Assembly: GCA_902810075.1 (NCBI GenBank)
Contig: LR778135.1
Location: 186,001-250,000, forward strand
Origin: Ruminococcaceae bacterium BL-6
GTDB taxonomy: Bacteria > Bacillota > Clostridia > Oscillospirales > Acutalibacteraceae
Reading direction: 5' to 3'
Length of the DNA stretch: 64,000 nt
The notes under the pieces are model-generated. The model was not told the origin of the DNA. It saw only the letters and a list, made by a program, of their open reading frames with translations, and did no database searches. The number at the start of each line of letters is the position of its first letter. The first letter of the stretch is position 1. The position numbers were made by a program, and so were the translations under genes. Of the stretch, positions 1 through 7,542 are shown piece by piece.

Positions 1-2
1 GG

Positions 3-998
3 GTGGTCAGGCGGATTTTTCTGTGGTTCGCGTACGCGGGCATGAGCAAAAACGGAATCGCGAGAAAGCTGAACGAATGGGCGGTGCCGAACCCCACGGA
101 ATACAAGCGGCGGAGCGGCATGAAATACCATAATCCCAGCGGGGCCGGGAACGACGGGCTTTGGAGCGCCGGCACCGTCGCGCGGATCCTGAGCAATCCG
201 GTGTATCTCGGCCATATGGTGCAGGGGCGGCAGAAGGTCGTCAGCTACAAGGTGCACGACAAGGTTCCGGTGCCCCGGGAAAAATGGTTCGTCAAAGAGA
301 ACACCCATGCCCCGGTCGTCGATGCGGAAACCTTTGAGAGAGCGCAGAGCCTTCAGCAGCAAAATACCCGCACCGCGCCGAGCTGCGGCAGGCTGTCCCT
401 GTTTTCGGGATTCCTGCGCTGCTCCGGCTGCGGAAAGGCGCTTTCGAGGAAGCGCGCAAAAAATCATGTTTACTATTTCTGCCGGACGTATCGGGAAAAA
501 TCCAGAACCAGATGCACCAGGCATTCCATCCGGGAAGAGGATCTTCGGGCCGCCGTCCTGCTTGCAATTCAAAAGCAGGAGGAGCTGGTGCGTCCGTTTC
601 CGGCGGACATCCGCACGCCCCGCCCTTCCGGCGGGTGGGATGGGGGCCGCCTGCTGGCGCTTCGCCGGCAGGCGTGGAAGCGTGTCGCCGCGCAGATCGA
701 CAGCCTTTATCCGGACTGGAAAAACGGGGACCTGACAAGGCAGGAATATCACAGGCTGAAAGAAAAGCTGACGAAGCAGGCCGCCGCGCTGGAACAGGCG
801 GTGGCATCGCTGGAGCAGGAAACGGAGGAAGAAAAGGAAGAAAAAGACGCCGATTCGGGGGCCACGGCGGGCGCGCGGGGAATCCTCCGGCTGGAGCGGG
901 GAATCCTGGCGCAACTGGTGAGCCGGATCGACGTGGGGGAAGGCGGGATCACGATACGGTTTCGGTTCGCGGACCCTTATCAAAAAAGTCCGGGATGA
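3..998 (+). CDS. Large serine recombinase, C-terminal part (5' end outside window)
   Basis: The frame is open from the window edge, so the true start and the N-terminal catalytic domain lie upstream. What is visible is the recombinase DNA-binding domain ([19 protein letters not shown], then the [20 protein letters not shown] stretch), a zinc ribbon (CSGC, then YYFC and TRC) and a charged coiled-coil C-terminus. This is the architecture of TnpX/CisA-type large serine recombinases. It is clearly a paralogue of the recombinase at 1621-3222: SYKVH, FSGFLRC, CRTY and CTRH align throughout. It points rightward and stops about 60 bp from the collagen-like repeats, mirroring the other recombinase, whose 3' end abuts the opposite side of the same tract. 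Inference: it is the integrase of a second element that extends left of the window. Confidence 0.9.
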   Translation: MVRRIFLWFAYAGMSKNGIARKLNEWAVPNPTEYKRRSGMKYHNPSGAGNDGLWSAGTVARILSNPVYLGHMVQGRQKVVSYKVHDKVPVPREKWFVKENTHAPVVDAETFERAQSLQQQNTRTAPSCGRLSLFSGFLRCSGCGKALSRKRAKNHVYYFCRTYREKSRTRCTRHSIREEDLRAAVLLAIQKQEELVRPFPADIRTPRPSGGWDGGRLLALRRQAWKRVAAQIDSLYPDWKNGDLTRQEYHRLKEKLTKQAAALEQAVASLEQETEEEKEEKDADSGATAGARGILRLERGILAQLVSRIDVGEGGITIRFRFADPYQKSPG

Positions 999-1600
999 CA
1001 GGAAACAGCTGCCATCCCGGACTTTCCCGGGAGGAACGGTTGTGCAGAAAAGGCTGCCCCTGTTGCGCCCGTTGCGCCCGTAGGACCGGTGGGACCGGTC
1101 GGACCCTGAGCGCCCGTTGCGCCCGTAGGACCGGTGGGACCGGTCGGGCCCTGAGCACCCGTTGCGCCCGTAGGACCGGTGGGACCGACCGGGCCCTGGG
1201 CACCCGTTGCGCCCGTAGGACCGGTGGGACCGGTCGGACCCTGAGCGCCCGTTGCGCCCGTAGGACCGGTGGGACCGACTGGGCCCTGGGCACCCGTCGC
1301 GCCCGTAGGACCGGTGGGACCGACCGGGCCCTGAGCACCCGTCGCGCCCGTAGGACCGGTGGGCCCGACCGGGCCCTGGGCGCCCGTCGCGCCCGTAGGA
1401 CCGATGGGACCGACTGGGCCCTGGGCACCCGTTGCGCCCGTAGGACCGATGGGACCGACTGGGCCCTGAGCGCCCGTCGCGCCGGTTGCGCCGGTGGGAC
1501 CGACTGGGCCCTGAGGCCCGACCGGGCCTTGGGCGCCCGTTGCGCCGGCGGGGCCTTGCGGGCCGGTCGGCCCAGTCGCCCCGGTCGCCCCGGTTGCGCC
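980..1600 (-). CDS. Collagen-like Gly-X-Y tract, start-less 3' part of a split gene
   Basis: On the minus strand from 1600 the codons read an uninterrupted run of about 60 Gly-X-Y triplets, dominated by [16 protein letters not shown] short tail ([16 protein letters not shown]...) and a TGA at 980-982, inside the terminator T-run, follow. There is no start codon or ribosome site at the 5' end: the same frame simply continues into the antisense of the recombinase gene. The first collagen codons, GGC GCA AC, are the same 8 bp in the same codon register as the last collagen codons of the tract at 5655-6071. Deleting the DNA between the two copies would fuse the halves into one frame of about 345 residues. 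Alternative: a decayed collagen-gene remnant. Confidence 0.75.
   Translation of the reverse strand, partial: GATGATGATGPTGPQGPAGATGAQGPVGPQGPVGPTGATGATGAQGPVGPIGPTGATGAQGPVGPIGPTGATGAQGPVGPTGPTGATGAQGPVGPTGPTGATGAQGPVGPTGPTGATGAQGPTGPTGPTGATGAQGPVGPTGPTGATGAQGPTGPTGPTGATGAQGPTGPTGPTGATGATGAAFSAQPFLPGKSGMAAVSCHPGLF
982..1023 (-). terminator. Rho-independent terminator of the collagen-like tract
   Basis: A perfect 11-bp stem (AGTCCGGGATG with CATCCCGGACT, 15-nt loop) is followed on the minus strand by six T. It ends transcription coming from the collagen-like tract. It also lies just 3' of the rightward recombinase, but on the plus strand it has only a three-T tail. Confidence 0.75.
1080..1484. 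repeat. Nine tandem 45-bp collagen-coding repeats
   Basis: The word GTAGGACCG recurs every 45 bp from 1080 to 1440. Each unit encodes five Gly-X-Y triplets on the minus strand, with scattered third-position changes (GGTC/GACT/GACC). High identity between units makes the array prone to copy-number change and to misassembly. Confidence 0.9.
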
Positions 1601-1618
1601 GTTTTCAACAGGAATACC
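1570..1618. other. Candidate attL
   Basis: This is the collagen half-site (left) plus the core GTTGCGCC (1593-1600) plus the element arm through 1618. The arm mirrors 5623-5645, differing at four of 23 positions. The probable crossover dinucleotide is GT at 1593-1594, which is non-palindromic as required for directional integration. Confidence 0.65.
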
Positions 1619-1620
1619 GG

Positions 1621-3222
1621 TTATGGTGGAAAATGCAGAAGCGGGTCGGAGCAGCGCAGATGAATGCGAACCGCTCCGTTTTCTCCGACTGAAATCGTGT
1701 CCACCAGCTCCGTCAGCAGGCCGCGGGTCAGCGACGGGAGGCTGCCATCTTTTTGAAATGCCGCCCAGTCCGGGGAAACGCCGTTTCCTGCCCGCGGTTT
1801 TCCGGCTTCTTCCCGAATGACATCCAGGGACCGGCGAAGCTCCTTCTCCCTTTGCTCGTACCGCCGGCGCAGAGCCCGGTAATCGCCGCGAGAAAGATCG
1901 CCATCCCGCAGCGTTTCGTACAGGGACCGTTTGTAAAATAAGGTTCTTTCCAGCTCGCGCTCCCTGCTTTGCAGCATGGAAGAAAGGCGCGCTCCGCTTT
2001 CCCCCCCAAAGGGAAAAGCTTCCACTGCCGCGGCGACGGCCTCTTTTCGCACCGCCAGCGAAACAAGAAGACGCAGTGCGGCCAGCACGGCCCGCTCCAG
2101 CCGGTCTTCCCGGATGGTGTGCCTGGTGCAGGCTGCTTTGGATGCATCCTTATAGGTGCGGCAGTAATAATAAACGCGGTTTTTCATTTTGCTTCGGCTC
2201 ATGGATTTTCCGCAGTCCGCGCAGCGAAGAAATCCGGAAAACAGGGCGGGCTCCCTGCATGCCGGAGGGATGTGAACCGTCCGTTTCTGAAGCTCCTGCG
2301 CCCGTTGAAAAAGCTCCGCGGAAACCACCGGCTCATGGGAACCGGGCACAATGAACCACTCGCTTTCCGGCGTGCGGATCTGCGTATGCACCTTATAGCT
2401 TTTCACCCGGAAGCGCCCCTGAACCAGGTCGCCCAGATAGGTGCGGTCGGTCAGGATCCTGCGCACGGTCGCCGCGCACCACAGGCGGGTATCCGGCCGG
2501 GCGTTGGGGTTGCGGTAGGAAAGGCCCGAAGAGAGCTTGTAAGCGCTCGGGCATGGGATGCCGAGGGCGTTCAGCCTGCGGACGATCCCGTTATGGCTCG
2601 CTCCCCGCACGAACCAGCCGTAAATGTCGCGCACCACCCGGGCGGCTTCTTCATCGATCAGCAGGCGGTGGCGGTCCGCGGGGTCCTTCCGGTACCCGTA
2701 GGGGGCGAACGCGCCGATGAACTCCCCCCGCCTCCGCTTGGAATCCAAGACGCCGCGGATCTTCAGGGAGGTCTGGCGGCAGAAATCGTCATTGATGACA
2801 TTCTGAAGCGGAACCAGAATGCTGTTCATCCGGCCGGGGTCCCGGTAGCTGTCGAGCGCGGGTGCTTCCAGCGAGATGAACCGGACATCCAGCGAAAGGA
2901 AAAGCTGCTCCAGATAAAAGCCCGCCTCCCAGTAATTGCGGGAAAGACGGGAAAGATCTTTTACGATCACGCAGTTGACCTTCCGGCTTTTCACATCCTT
3001 CAGCATACTCAGAAAGCCGGCGCGCTCGGAGTCGGTGCCGGTGTAGCCGTCATCCGCGTAGATCCCGGCTATCTCAAATTCGCCGCCGCGGCTCCCGGCA
3101 TATTCCAACAGAAGGTCGCGCTGATTTTTCACGCTGTAGCTTTCGTCGTGCCCGTCTTCCCTGGAAAGGCGGATATAGAGAGCGGCCCTCCATCCGGGGC
3201 GGTTTTGTGCGGATTCGTTCAT
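1621..3222 (-). CDS. Large serine recombinase (integrase of the split-gene element)
   Basis: This 533-residue protein has the full architecture. The N-terminal resolvase domain holds the probable catalytic Ser20 in YIRLSRED and the DLSRLSRN motif near residue 95. Next come the recombinase DNA-binding domain (from about 165), a zinc ribbon ([15 protein letters not shown]; about 345-385) and a coiled-coil C-terminus. The family (TnpX, CisA/SpoIVCA, phiC31-type) makes 2-bp staggered cuts through a phosphoserine link and integrates or excises DNA between attP and attB. The start ATG follows AAAGGGGGATACGCC. The TAA stop at 1621-1623 is almost inside the left attP arm. No convincing sigma-A promoter was found upstream. 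An excision factor, if needed, was not recognised. Confidence 0.95.
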   Translation of the reverse strand: MNESAQNRPGWRAALYIRLSREDGHDESYSVKNQRDLLLEYAGSRGGEFEIAGIYADDGYTGTDSERAGFLSMLKDVKSRKVNCVIVKDLSRLSRNYWEAGFYLEQLFLSLDVRFISLEAPALDSYRDPGRMNSILVPLQNVINDDFCRQTSLKIRGVLDSKRRRGEFIGAFAPYGYRKDPADRHRLLIDEEAARVVRDIYGWFVRGASHNGIVRRLNALGIPCPSAYKLSSGLSYRNPNARPDTRLWCAATVRRILTDRTYLGDLVQGRFRVKSYKVHTQIRTPESEWFIVPGSHEPVVSAELFQRAQELQKRTVHIPPACREPALFSGFLRCADCGKSMSRSKMKNRVYYYCRTYKDASKAACTRHTIREDRLERAVLAALRLLVSLAVRKEAVAAAVEAFPFGGESGARLSSMLQSRERELERTLFYKRSLYETLRDGDLSRGDYRALRRRYEQREKELRRSLDVIREEAGKPRAGNGVSPDWAAFQKDGSLPSLTRGLLTELVDTISVGENGAVRIHLRCSDPLLHFPP

Positions 3223-3435
3223 GGCGTATCCCCCTTTTTCTGCCCTGCCGCGGGCAGATATGATCTTCTCTTGGGTTTCTCTACTATATATGTATCGAAA
3301 CGAATATCAGAACGGGGACGACGTATTTACGGCATTTTGAAAGAAACGGCGGAACGATTTTGCCTTCTCCGCCGCCGCGGGGGGAAGGGAGCAAGGCACA
3401 GTTTTCGAATGGATTTGCGGGAAGGCGGAAGGGCA

Positions 3436-3474
3436 GAAAAACAGGGCGGAGCCTCAAAGAAGGCCTCGCCCTGT
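3436..3474 (-). terminator. Terminator downstream of gltS
   Basis: A 14-bp stem with one mismatch (ACAGGGCGGAGCCT at 3441-3454 with AGGCCTCGCCCTGT at 3461-3474) is followed on the minus strand by TTTTTCTG. It separates gltS from the recombinase gene. The 3223-3435 stretch in between shows no gene, only the recombinase ribosome site and an AT-rich patch. Confidence 0.8.
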
Positions 3475-3516
3475 CTGTTTTCAGGAGATAATAAAGGTTC
3501 GTACAGCCGCGTTCTT

Positions 3517-4719
3517 TTACAGCGTTGCGACCCAGGGCGCGACGATGCTGCACAGAAGCGGGTTGACAATATCCAGTACGATCAGCGCGAACGGGGTGAA
3601 AACGATCCACGCAACGTTGGCGGGGCCGTATTCGGAAATAACTGCGCGCATGTTCGCCATGGCGTTGGGGCCGGAACCAAGGCCGATCCCGACATGGGCT
3701 GCGGTCATAACGGCTGCGTTGTAGTCTTTTCCGCAAAGGTTGAAGGTGACGACAGCGACCCACACGATCATCAGGATGATCTGGCAGACCAGGATGAGGG
3801 CGAACGGACCGGCGACGGAAGCCAGCTTCGTCACGTCGATCGTCATCATGATCATTGCGATGAACAGATCCAGGGTAATGGAGTTGATTGCGTCGACCTC
3901 GGCATCCCGAAGCTCATAGCCGACATGATCCAGAATATTGCGGATGATCACGCCGCCCAGCATGCAGCCGACGAAATAGGGAAATTCAATACCCGGAATC
4001 ATGCCGAATAGAACGGCAATGTAAGAGCCGATGCCTGCGGAAATAGTAACCACGGCGACGGTCCCCAGCAGGTTTTTCGCATCCAGAGGCACGGCTTCGT
4101 TGTCGGCTTTCTTACTGGCATCCACTTCGTTCTTGTTGCCGGAGAGGTTGTGCTTCTTGATCAGCCAGCGGGCTACCGGGCCGCCGACCAGGCTTGCAAA
4201 AATCATGCCGAAGGTGGCGCCCATCACGCTGACAACGGTCGCGTTTGCGGCGCCCAGCTTTTCATAAAGCGGTGCAACAGCGCCCGCGGTGCCCACGCCG
4301 CCCATCAGGGACAGCGAGCCGAGACCGATGCCCATCAGCGGATGCAGGCCCAAAGGCTTTGCCAGCAGAACGCCCAGGACATCCTGCGCCAGGATCGAAC
4401 CGATCGTGGTGATGGTGATGCCGAGCATCAGCTTTCCGCCGGAATTTTTGATCAGTCTGGCGGATGCGCCGAGGCCGATGCAGGTGAAAAACAGGTCCAT
4501 GAAGAATTCTTTCAGGGTCGCCACGTCAAGCTTGACGGCGATTACGTTTCCGTTTTTCAGCAAGGATAATACGATACTGACAAGCAGGCCCGCGACGACC
4601 ACTCCGGGAATACAGTAAACCTGAAGAAATTTAACGCGTTTGACAAGCCAGCGGCCAAACAGTACTACCAAAGCCGCAAGTGCACAACTCTGCATGACAT
4701 CAAAGGAAATAGTTGGCAT
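3517..4719 (-). CDS. gltS: Sodium/glutamate symporter GltS
   Basis: A 400-residue polytopic membrane protein of the GltS (ESS) family, importing glutamate with Na+. Evidence is the family length, about ten hydrophobic segments, and the two inverted Gly-rich half motifs GLGSLSLMGGVGTAGAVAPL and HVGIGLGSGPNAMANM. The start was set at 4719 because AAGGGGG sits eight bases upstream. An in-frame extension to 4752 lacks a ribosome site. It is transcribed from its own consensus promoter (5122-5150) through a leader of about 400 nt. It lies inside the candidate integrase element, so it may be cargo, or an ancestral neighbour trapped by rearrangement. Confidence 0.93.
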   Translation of the reverse strand: MPTISFDVMQSCALAALVVLFGRWLVKRVKFLQVYCIPGVVVAGLLVSIVLSLLKNGNVIAVKLDVATLKEFFMDLFFTCIGLGASARLIKNSGGKLMLGITITTIGSILAQDVLGVLLAKPLGLHPLMGIGLGSLSLMGGVGTAGAVAPLYEKLGAANATVVSVMGATFGMIFASLVGGPVARWLIKKHNLSGNKNEVDASKKADNEAVPLDAKNLLGTVAVVTISAGIGSYIAVLFGMIPGIEFPYFVGCMLGGVIIRNILDHVGYELRDAEVDAINSITLDLFIAMIMMTIDVTKLASVAGPFALILVCQIILMIVWVAVVTFNLCGKDYNAAVMTAAHVGIGLGSGPNAMANMRAVISEYGPANVAWIVFTPFALIVLDIVNPLLCSIVAPWVATL

Positions 4720-5115
4720 ATAATGTTCCCCCTTATACAAGATAAAACTCAAATAAAAATTCTGTTCCCGGCAAAGAATAATCGCGCAGGTCTTCGCGGC
4801 GTTGCGAAACCGTCCCTCCTTCTCCCTCCCTTGCAGTACAGTTTATAAAACAAAAAACCGGGGCGAAGAACCGGCCGCCAGATGATCAAAATCTGCCGGA
4901 ACAAACATAAAAAACAAAATGCCCGGCCTTCGCTTCCCTGTTCCGGCGCGGAACCTTTTGTTTTTTTCAGAATAAAACGCTTTGCCTGCTTTTCGCCGTT
5001 CAGCTGTTCAGCAGGCCTGTCCACCCGGCGCCTGAACGGCGGGGAGGAAATGAGAGCTTTCGTTGCGGCCCTAAAATCAGGGCTAAATGTTAAGTGCTTT
5101 TCTCGCTTGAATTTC
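4720..5115 (-). promoter_or_regulatory. Long structured gltS leader with attenuator-like hairpin
   Basis: About 390 nt separate the promoter from the gltS start and hold no convincing gene. On the minus strand I see a perfect 10-bp stem (CGCCGTTCAG with CTGAACGGCG, around 4992-5040), a GTTCCG/CGGAAC hairpin (around 4943-4957), and a short CCGG stem followed by TTTTTTGTTTT (around 4848-4872) that could act as an attenuator. No known riboswitch or T-box consensus was recognised. Confidence 0.45.
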
Positions 5116-5121
5116 AGCCTT

Positions 5122-5150
5122 ATCATAGCATCGTTGTTTCCCACTGTCAA
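5122..5150 (-). promoter_or_regulatory. Sigma-A promoter of gltS
   Basis: The minus strand reads TTGACA (5150-5145), a 17-bp spacer and TATGAT (5127-5122). This is a near-perfect vegetative promoter with its start near 5115. Confidence 0.8.
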
Positions 5151-5622
5151 TAACTTTTTTGCATATATTAACTAATGAGTTTCAAAAACATTCAAATTCC
5201 TCTGTGCATCAATACAATTATTTTAATTAAATAGAATGAAATTTGAATAATGTGTTAAAACTGGTGAAATAGGGCTGGCGAATAGCAACAAAATTTCCGC
5301 TATGATGTTGTGAAAGAAAATATTTTACATAGAAATTGATGTTTCTATTTTTTTAACACGAAATATAAACACTTTTGAAAAAATTTGTGAAATCCTTAAA
5401 ATCCTGAGAAATTTGAGGAATTTTGTGCTTTTCGGAAAGGCACGAGGGTGGAAAGAAATTTCCTCCCGCTTTATCCCGAATGGAAGCGGATAGGACGGGC
5501 GGAAAAAATAAAAAACGATTTTCGGGCTCTGCTCCTGCTTGTACTTTTGAGATCGCCGTTTCCATCCGCCTATCAGGGGATGGCTGTATTTTTCTGTAAG
5601 AAGCGATGATTTCCGTGCTTTC
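5151..5622. other. AT-rich right flank of the element, no gene seen
   Basis: This stretch is markedly more AT-rich than its surroundings. Its only long minus-strand frame is the read-through of the collagen-like N-terminal half, giving a basic, low-complexity tail with no recognisable domain. I see no independent gene here. Confidence 0.5.
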
Positions 5623-6071
5623 GGGATTCCTGTCGGGAACGGCGCTGTTGCGCCTGCCGGGCCCGCAGGTCCGGTAGGACCCTGGACGCCGGCAGGGCCC
5701 TGAGAACCGGCAGGACCCGTGTTACCCGTTGGGCCGGCCGGCCCAACGGGCCCCTGAATTCCCTGGGGCCCCTGCGGGCCCTGGACGCCCTGAGGCCCCT
5801 GCGGGCCCAGCGGACCTTGCGGGCCCTGTGCGCCTTGGGGGCCGGCAGGCCCCGTCGGTCCTGTCGGTCCGGCAGGGCCGGGAGGGCAGGAAGGCGGGCA
5901 TGGCGGGTAAGGCGGGTAAGGAGGCGGGCAAGGCGGGTAGGGTGACGGCGCCGGCGGGCACTGCCAGAAGGCGTTGCCGAGTCCGGAATTGTCAGAGCAG
6001 CTGCGGTAAATTTTCGTATCCGGGGTAAAAGGTTGGCCACCACAGGAGGATGGCCATCTGCCATATGACAT
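5325..6071 (-). CDS. Collagen-like protein, N-terminal part with foreign C-terminus
   Basis: The start is ATG at 6071, eight bases after AGGAG; an upstream in-frame TTG at 6077 is less likely. Domains in order: a Cys/Trp/Pro-rich N-terminus ([12 protein letters not shown]..., then repeated PPYPPCPP, about residues 1-61), about 26 Gly-X-Y triplets (about 62-139), then an abrupt switch to a basic, low-complexity tail of about 109 residues with no domain. The switch falls exactly at the 8-bp core of the candidate attR, so the tail is best read as translation of the inserted element. Collagen-like proteins with short N-termini are typical exosporium or spore-surface filaments in Firmicutes. The sigma-K-like promoter upstream supports that role. 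Confidence 0.8.
   Translation of the reverse strand: MSYGRWPSSCGGQPFTPDTKIYRSCSDNSGLGNAFWQCPPAPSPYPPCPPPYPPYPPCPPSCPPGPAGPTGPTGPAGPQGAQGPQGPLGPQGPQGVQGPQGPQGIQGPVGPAGPTGNTGPAGSQGPAGVQGPTGPAGPAGATAPFPTGIPKARKSSLLTEKYSHPLIGGWKRRSQKYKQEQSPKIVFYFFRPSYPLPFGIKREEISFHPRAFPKSTKFLKFLRILRISQIFSKVFIFRVKKIETSISM
5623..5675. other. Candidate attR
   Basis: This is the element arm 5623-5645, the core copy GTTGCGCC (5647-5654) and the collagen half-site to the right. It is the partner of the candidate attL at 1570-1618. The collagen codon register (GGC GCA AC on the minus strand) is identical at both cores. Confidence 0.65.
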
Positions 6072-6128
6072 AAGCAAATCTCCTATTCCTTAGAAGTTCA
6101 GTACTTTTCAGACACCTTTTGTCTGATA

Positions 6129-6155
6129 TATAGTATGACGCTCTTCGAAATAAGT
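6129..6155 (-). promoter_or_regulatory. Sigma-K-like promoter of the collagen-like gene
   Basis: The minus strand carries CATACTATA (6137-6129), a full match to the CATAnnnTA -10 of sigma-K (and close to sigma-E), with AC at -35 (6155-6154) after 16 bp. It lies about 60 bp before the start codon. It implies late mother-cell expression during sporulation. Confidence 0.55.
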
Positions 6156-6170
6156 TGAAGGACGCTTCGC

Positions 6171-7286
6171 TTATCCGGCCTGCGGCGACGGCGAAGCGCC
6201 CGGCTTCTGCCCGCGGCTTTTCCTTTCCGCGAAAAGCCAGATCAGAAGAGGAAGGGCGACCTGGAACGGGAAGGCAAGGTAGGGATAAAGCCGGATGAAA
6301 TCCTGCATCTGCATGGAGCCTGAATAGACGATTTTTGACAGCAGCAGAACGATCAGGCAGACCGGCATTACCGTATATTCCATGCTGCGCACATGGAACA
6401 GGCGGGTAAAGCCGAGCGTCCCCGCGTACATGCAGACCGTGATTTTGGTCATGCCCGACAGAACGAAATTGATGGAAATACCCCCTTCCACCCGGGAAAG
6501 AAAGCTGCCGACTTCCATGACCCTGGCGCAGACGTAGGAAGGAAAGTATTCCGCCTGCATCAGGGCCGGGCCGACGCACAGGATATTCCGCAGGACGATG
6601 AGGAGCAGGCCCCCTCCGCCGAACAGCAGTCCGCCCAGATAAAACCGGTAAGGGCTCGCCTTTTTTGCGTAGGGCAGCAGCGGGAGGAAGACGACGGATT
6701 CGGCCAGCGGAAAGCTGAAAATCTGATAGGCGCTCTCGAGGATCTCTCCCGGGGGATGTTCCAGAACCGGCAGCAGATTGGTGGGGTCCAGATGATTCAG
6801 CGAGCCTAAAACGGTAAATAAAATGATGGAGAGCATGATGGCCAGCGTGACGATCGACCATTCGCCCATCACCTGCAGCCCGCTCTTCACCATGTAAGCC
6901 GCCAGCAGGATAATCGGGATCGTCAGCGCCAGCTCAGGGGTTTCCGGCATGGATACGATCTGGATGAATTCGGTAAAATTGCGCAGTACCGCGCTGGCCA
7001 GGAGCAGGCAGTACCACGAAAAGAGTGCAGTGAGGATGCCTCCGCCGGCTTTTCCGAACAGGTCGGTGAGCAGTTGAAAAAAATCGCGGTCCGGATACAG
7101 CTTGTTGATCCTTGCGTACATCAGCAGCACCGGCACGCTGATCGCGATTCCCAGAAGCAGGCTGATCCACGAATCCTGTCCGGCATTGGTGTTGACGCCG
7201 AACACAACGCTGCTGCCGCAAAGAAACAGAATCATCATAAAGGTGATCTGACGCGGCGAAATGTTTTCCCTTTGTGATAACTGCAT
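6171..7286 (-). CDS. gerAB: Spore germination permease, GerAB family
   Basis: A 371-residue protein with about ten hydrophobic segments, starting SQRENISPRQITFMMILFLC as in GerAB/endospore germination permeases (APC superfamily). B subunits sit in the spore inner membrane and form the germinant-binding, transporter-like part of a receptor with A and C subunits. It is the last gene of the operon A-C-small-B. ATG at 7286 is preceded by AAAAGGAGC. The C-terminus is a short basic, Pro-rich tail. The germinant cannot be told from sequence. Confidence 0.93.
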   Translation of the reverse strand: MQLSQRENISPRQITFMMILFLCGSSVVFGVNTNAGQDSWISLLLGIAISVPVLLMYARINKLYPDRDFFQLLTDLFGKAGGGILTALFSWYCLLLASAVLRNFTEFIQIVSMPETPELALTIPIILLAAYMVKSGLQVMGEWSIVTLAIMLSIILFTVLGSLNHLDPTNLLPVLEHPPGEILESAYQIFSFPLAESVVFLPLLPYAKKASPYRFYLGGLLFGGGGLLLIVLRNILCVGPALMQAEYFPSYVCARVMEVGSFLSRVEGGISINFVLSGMTKITVCMYAGTLGFTRLFHVRSMEYTVMPVCLIVLLLSKIVYSGSMQMQDFIRLYPYLAFPFQVALPLLIWLFAERKSRGQKPGASPSPQAG

Positions 7287-7304
7287 ATTTCATGCTCCTT
7301 TTGC

Positions 7305-7523
7305 CTATTGTGGATGGAAGGTGTTTCTGATCCACTCCATAAAAAACAGGCTGGAAAAATTCGGCGTGGGGACACCGAGGGAAAAAGCGGTTAAAAGAAC
7401 GGCGCATAGGGAAAAGGTGATCCAATAGAGCCGGATTTCGCGGCGAAGCATCTCGCGGCGCTTCGGGAGAAAATCAAAGACAAGAATCCCGAGAAGGAAG
7501 AATACGAGTATAGAAGTCTCCAA
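7305..7523 (-). CDS. Small two-helix membrane protein, GerD-subunit-like
   Basis: A 72-residue protein with two hydrophobic helices (about residues 4-20 and 32-52) separated by a basic loop (KRREMLRREIR). It sits between the C and B receptor genes with tight spacing (18 bp before the next start, 19 bp after the previous stop). Small two-helix D proteins are known from several ger operons of spore formers and modulate receptor output. I assign it by position, size and topology only. It has no catalytic motif. Confidence 0.7.
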   Translation of the reverse strand: METSILVFFLLGILVFDFLPKRREMLRREIRLYWITFSLCAVLLTAFSLGVPTPNFSSLFFMEWIRNTFHPQ

Positions 7524-7542
7524 ATTTTTTTCCTCCTTCTGT

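Larger units (their letters stand above)
1593..5654. mobile_element. 4054-bp serine-integrase element integrated in a collagen-like gene
   Basis: The 8-bp direct repeat GTTGCGCC lies at 1593-1600 and 5647-5654, one copy at each collagen/non-collagen junction. Just inside are two 23-bp arms (5623-5645 and 1596-1618) that are inverted copies of each other, 19 of 23 identical. Joined in a circle they give 23 + TGTT + 23 = a 50-bp dyad, the size and symmetry of a large serine integrase attP. The integrase gene (1621-3222) begins its 3' end 3 bp from the left arm, the usual int-att arrangement. Cargo is gltS (3517-4719) and AT-rich non-coding DNA. Excision would restore an in-frame collagen gene. 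The circle and recombination are inferred, not observed. Confidence 0.72.

Noticed and set aside
1060..1560. Regular 45-bp repeats resembling a CRISPR array
   Set aside because: There are no unique spacers; the whole period is conserved and codes in frame for Gly-X-Y triplets.
512..1663. Long plus-strand Arg/Gly-rich frame across the repeats
   Set aside because: It is the antisense of the collagen repeats in a wrong frame, with no ribosome site.
1969..4011. 680-codon plus-strand frame
   Set aside because: Antisense shadow of the recombinase and gltS genes; composition is not protein-like.
4720..5115. Known riboswitch or T-box in the gltS leader
   Set aside because: None of the consensus words of common classes (T-box, SAM, glycine, lysine, c-di-AMP) could be placed.
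4749..5150. 133-codon minus-strand frame in the gltS leader
   Set aside because: It would begin inside the gltS promoter, has no ribosome site and overlaps hairpins; more likely untranslated leader.
1598..5645. The inverted arms as borders of an invertible switch
   Set aside because: Inversion would join collagen to recombinase antisense on one side and give no sensible protein. Reading the arms as the two halves of one attP with a direct-repeat core explains the frame, the size and the integrase position better.
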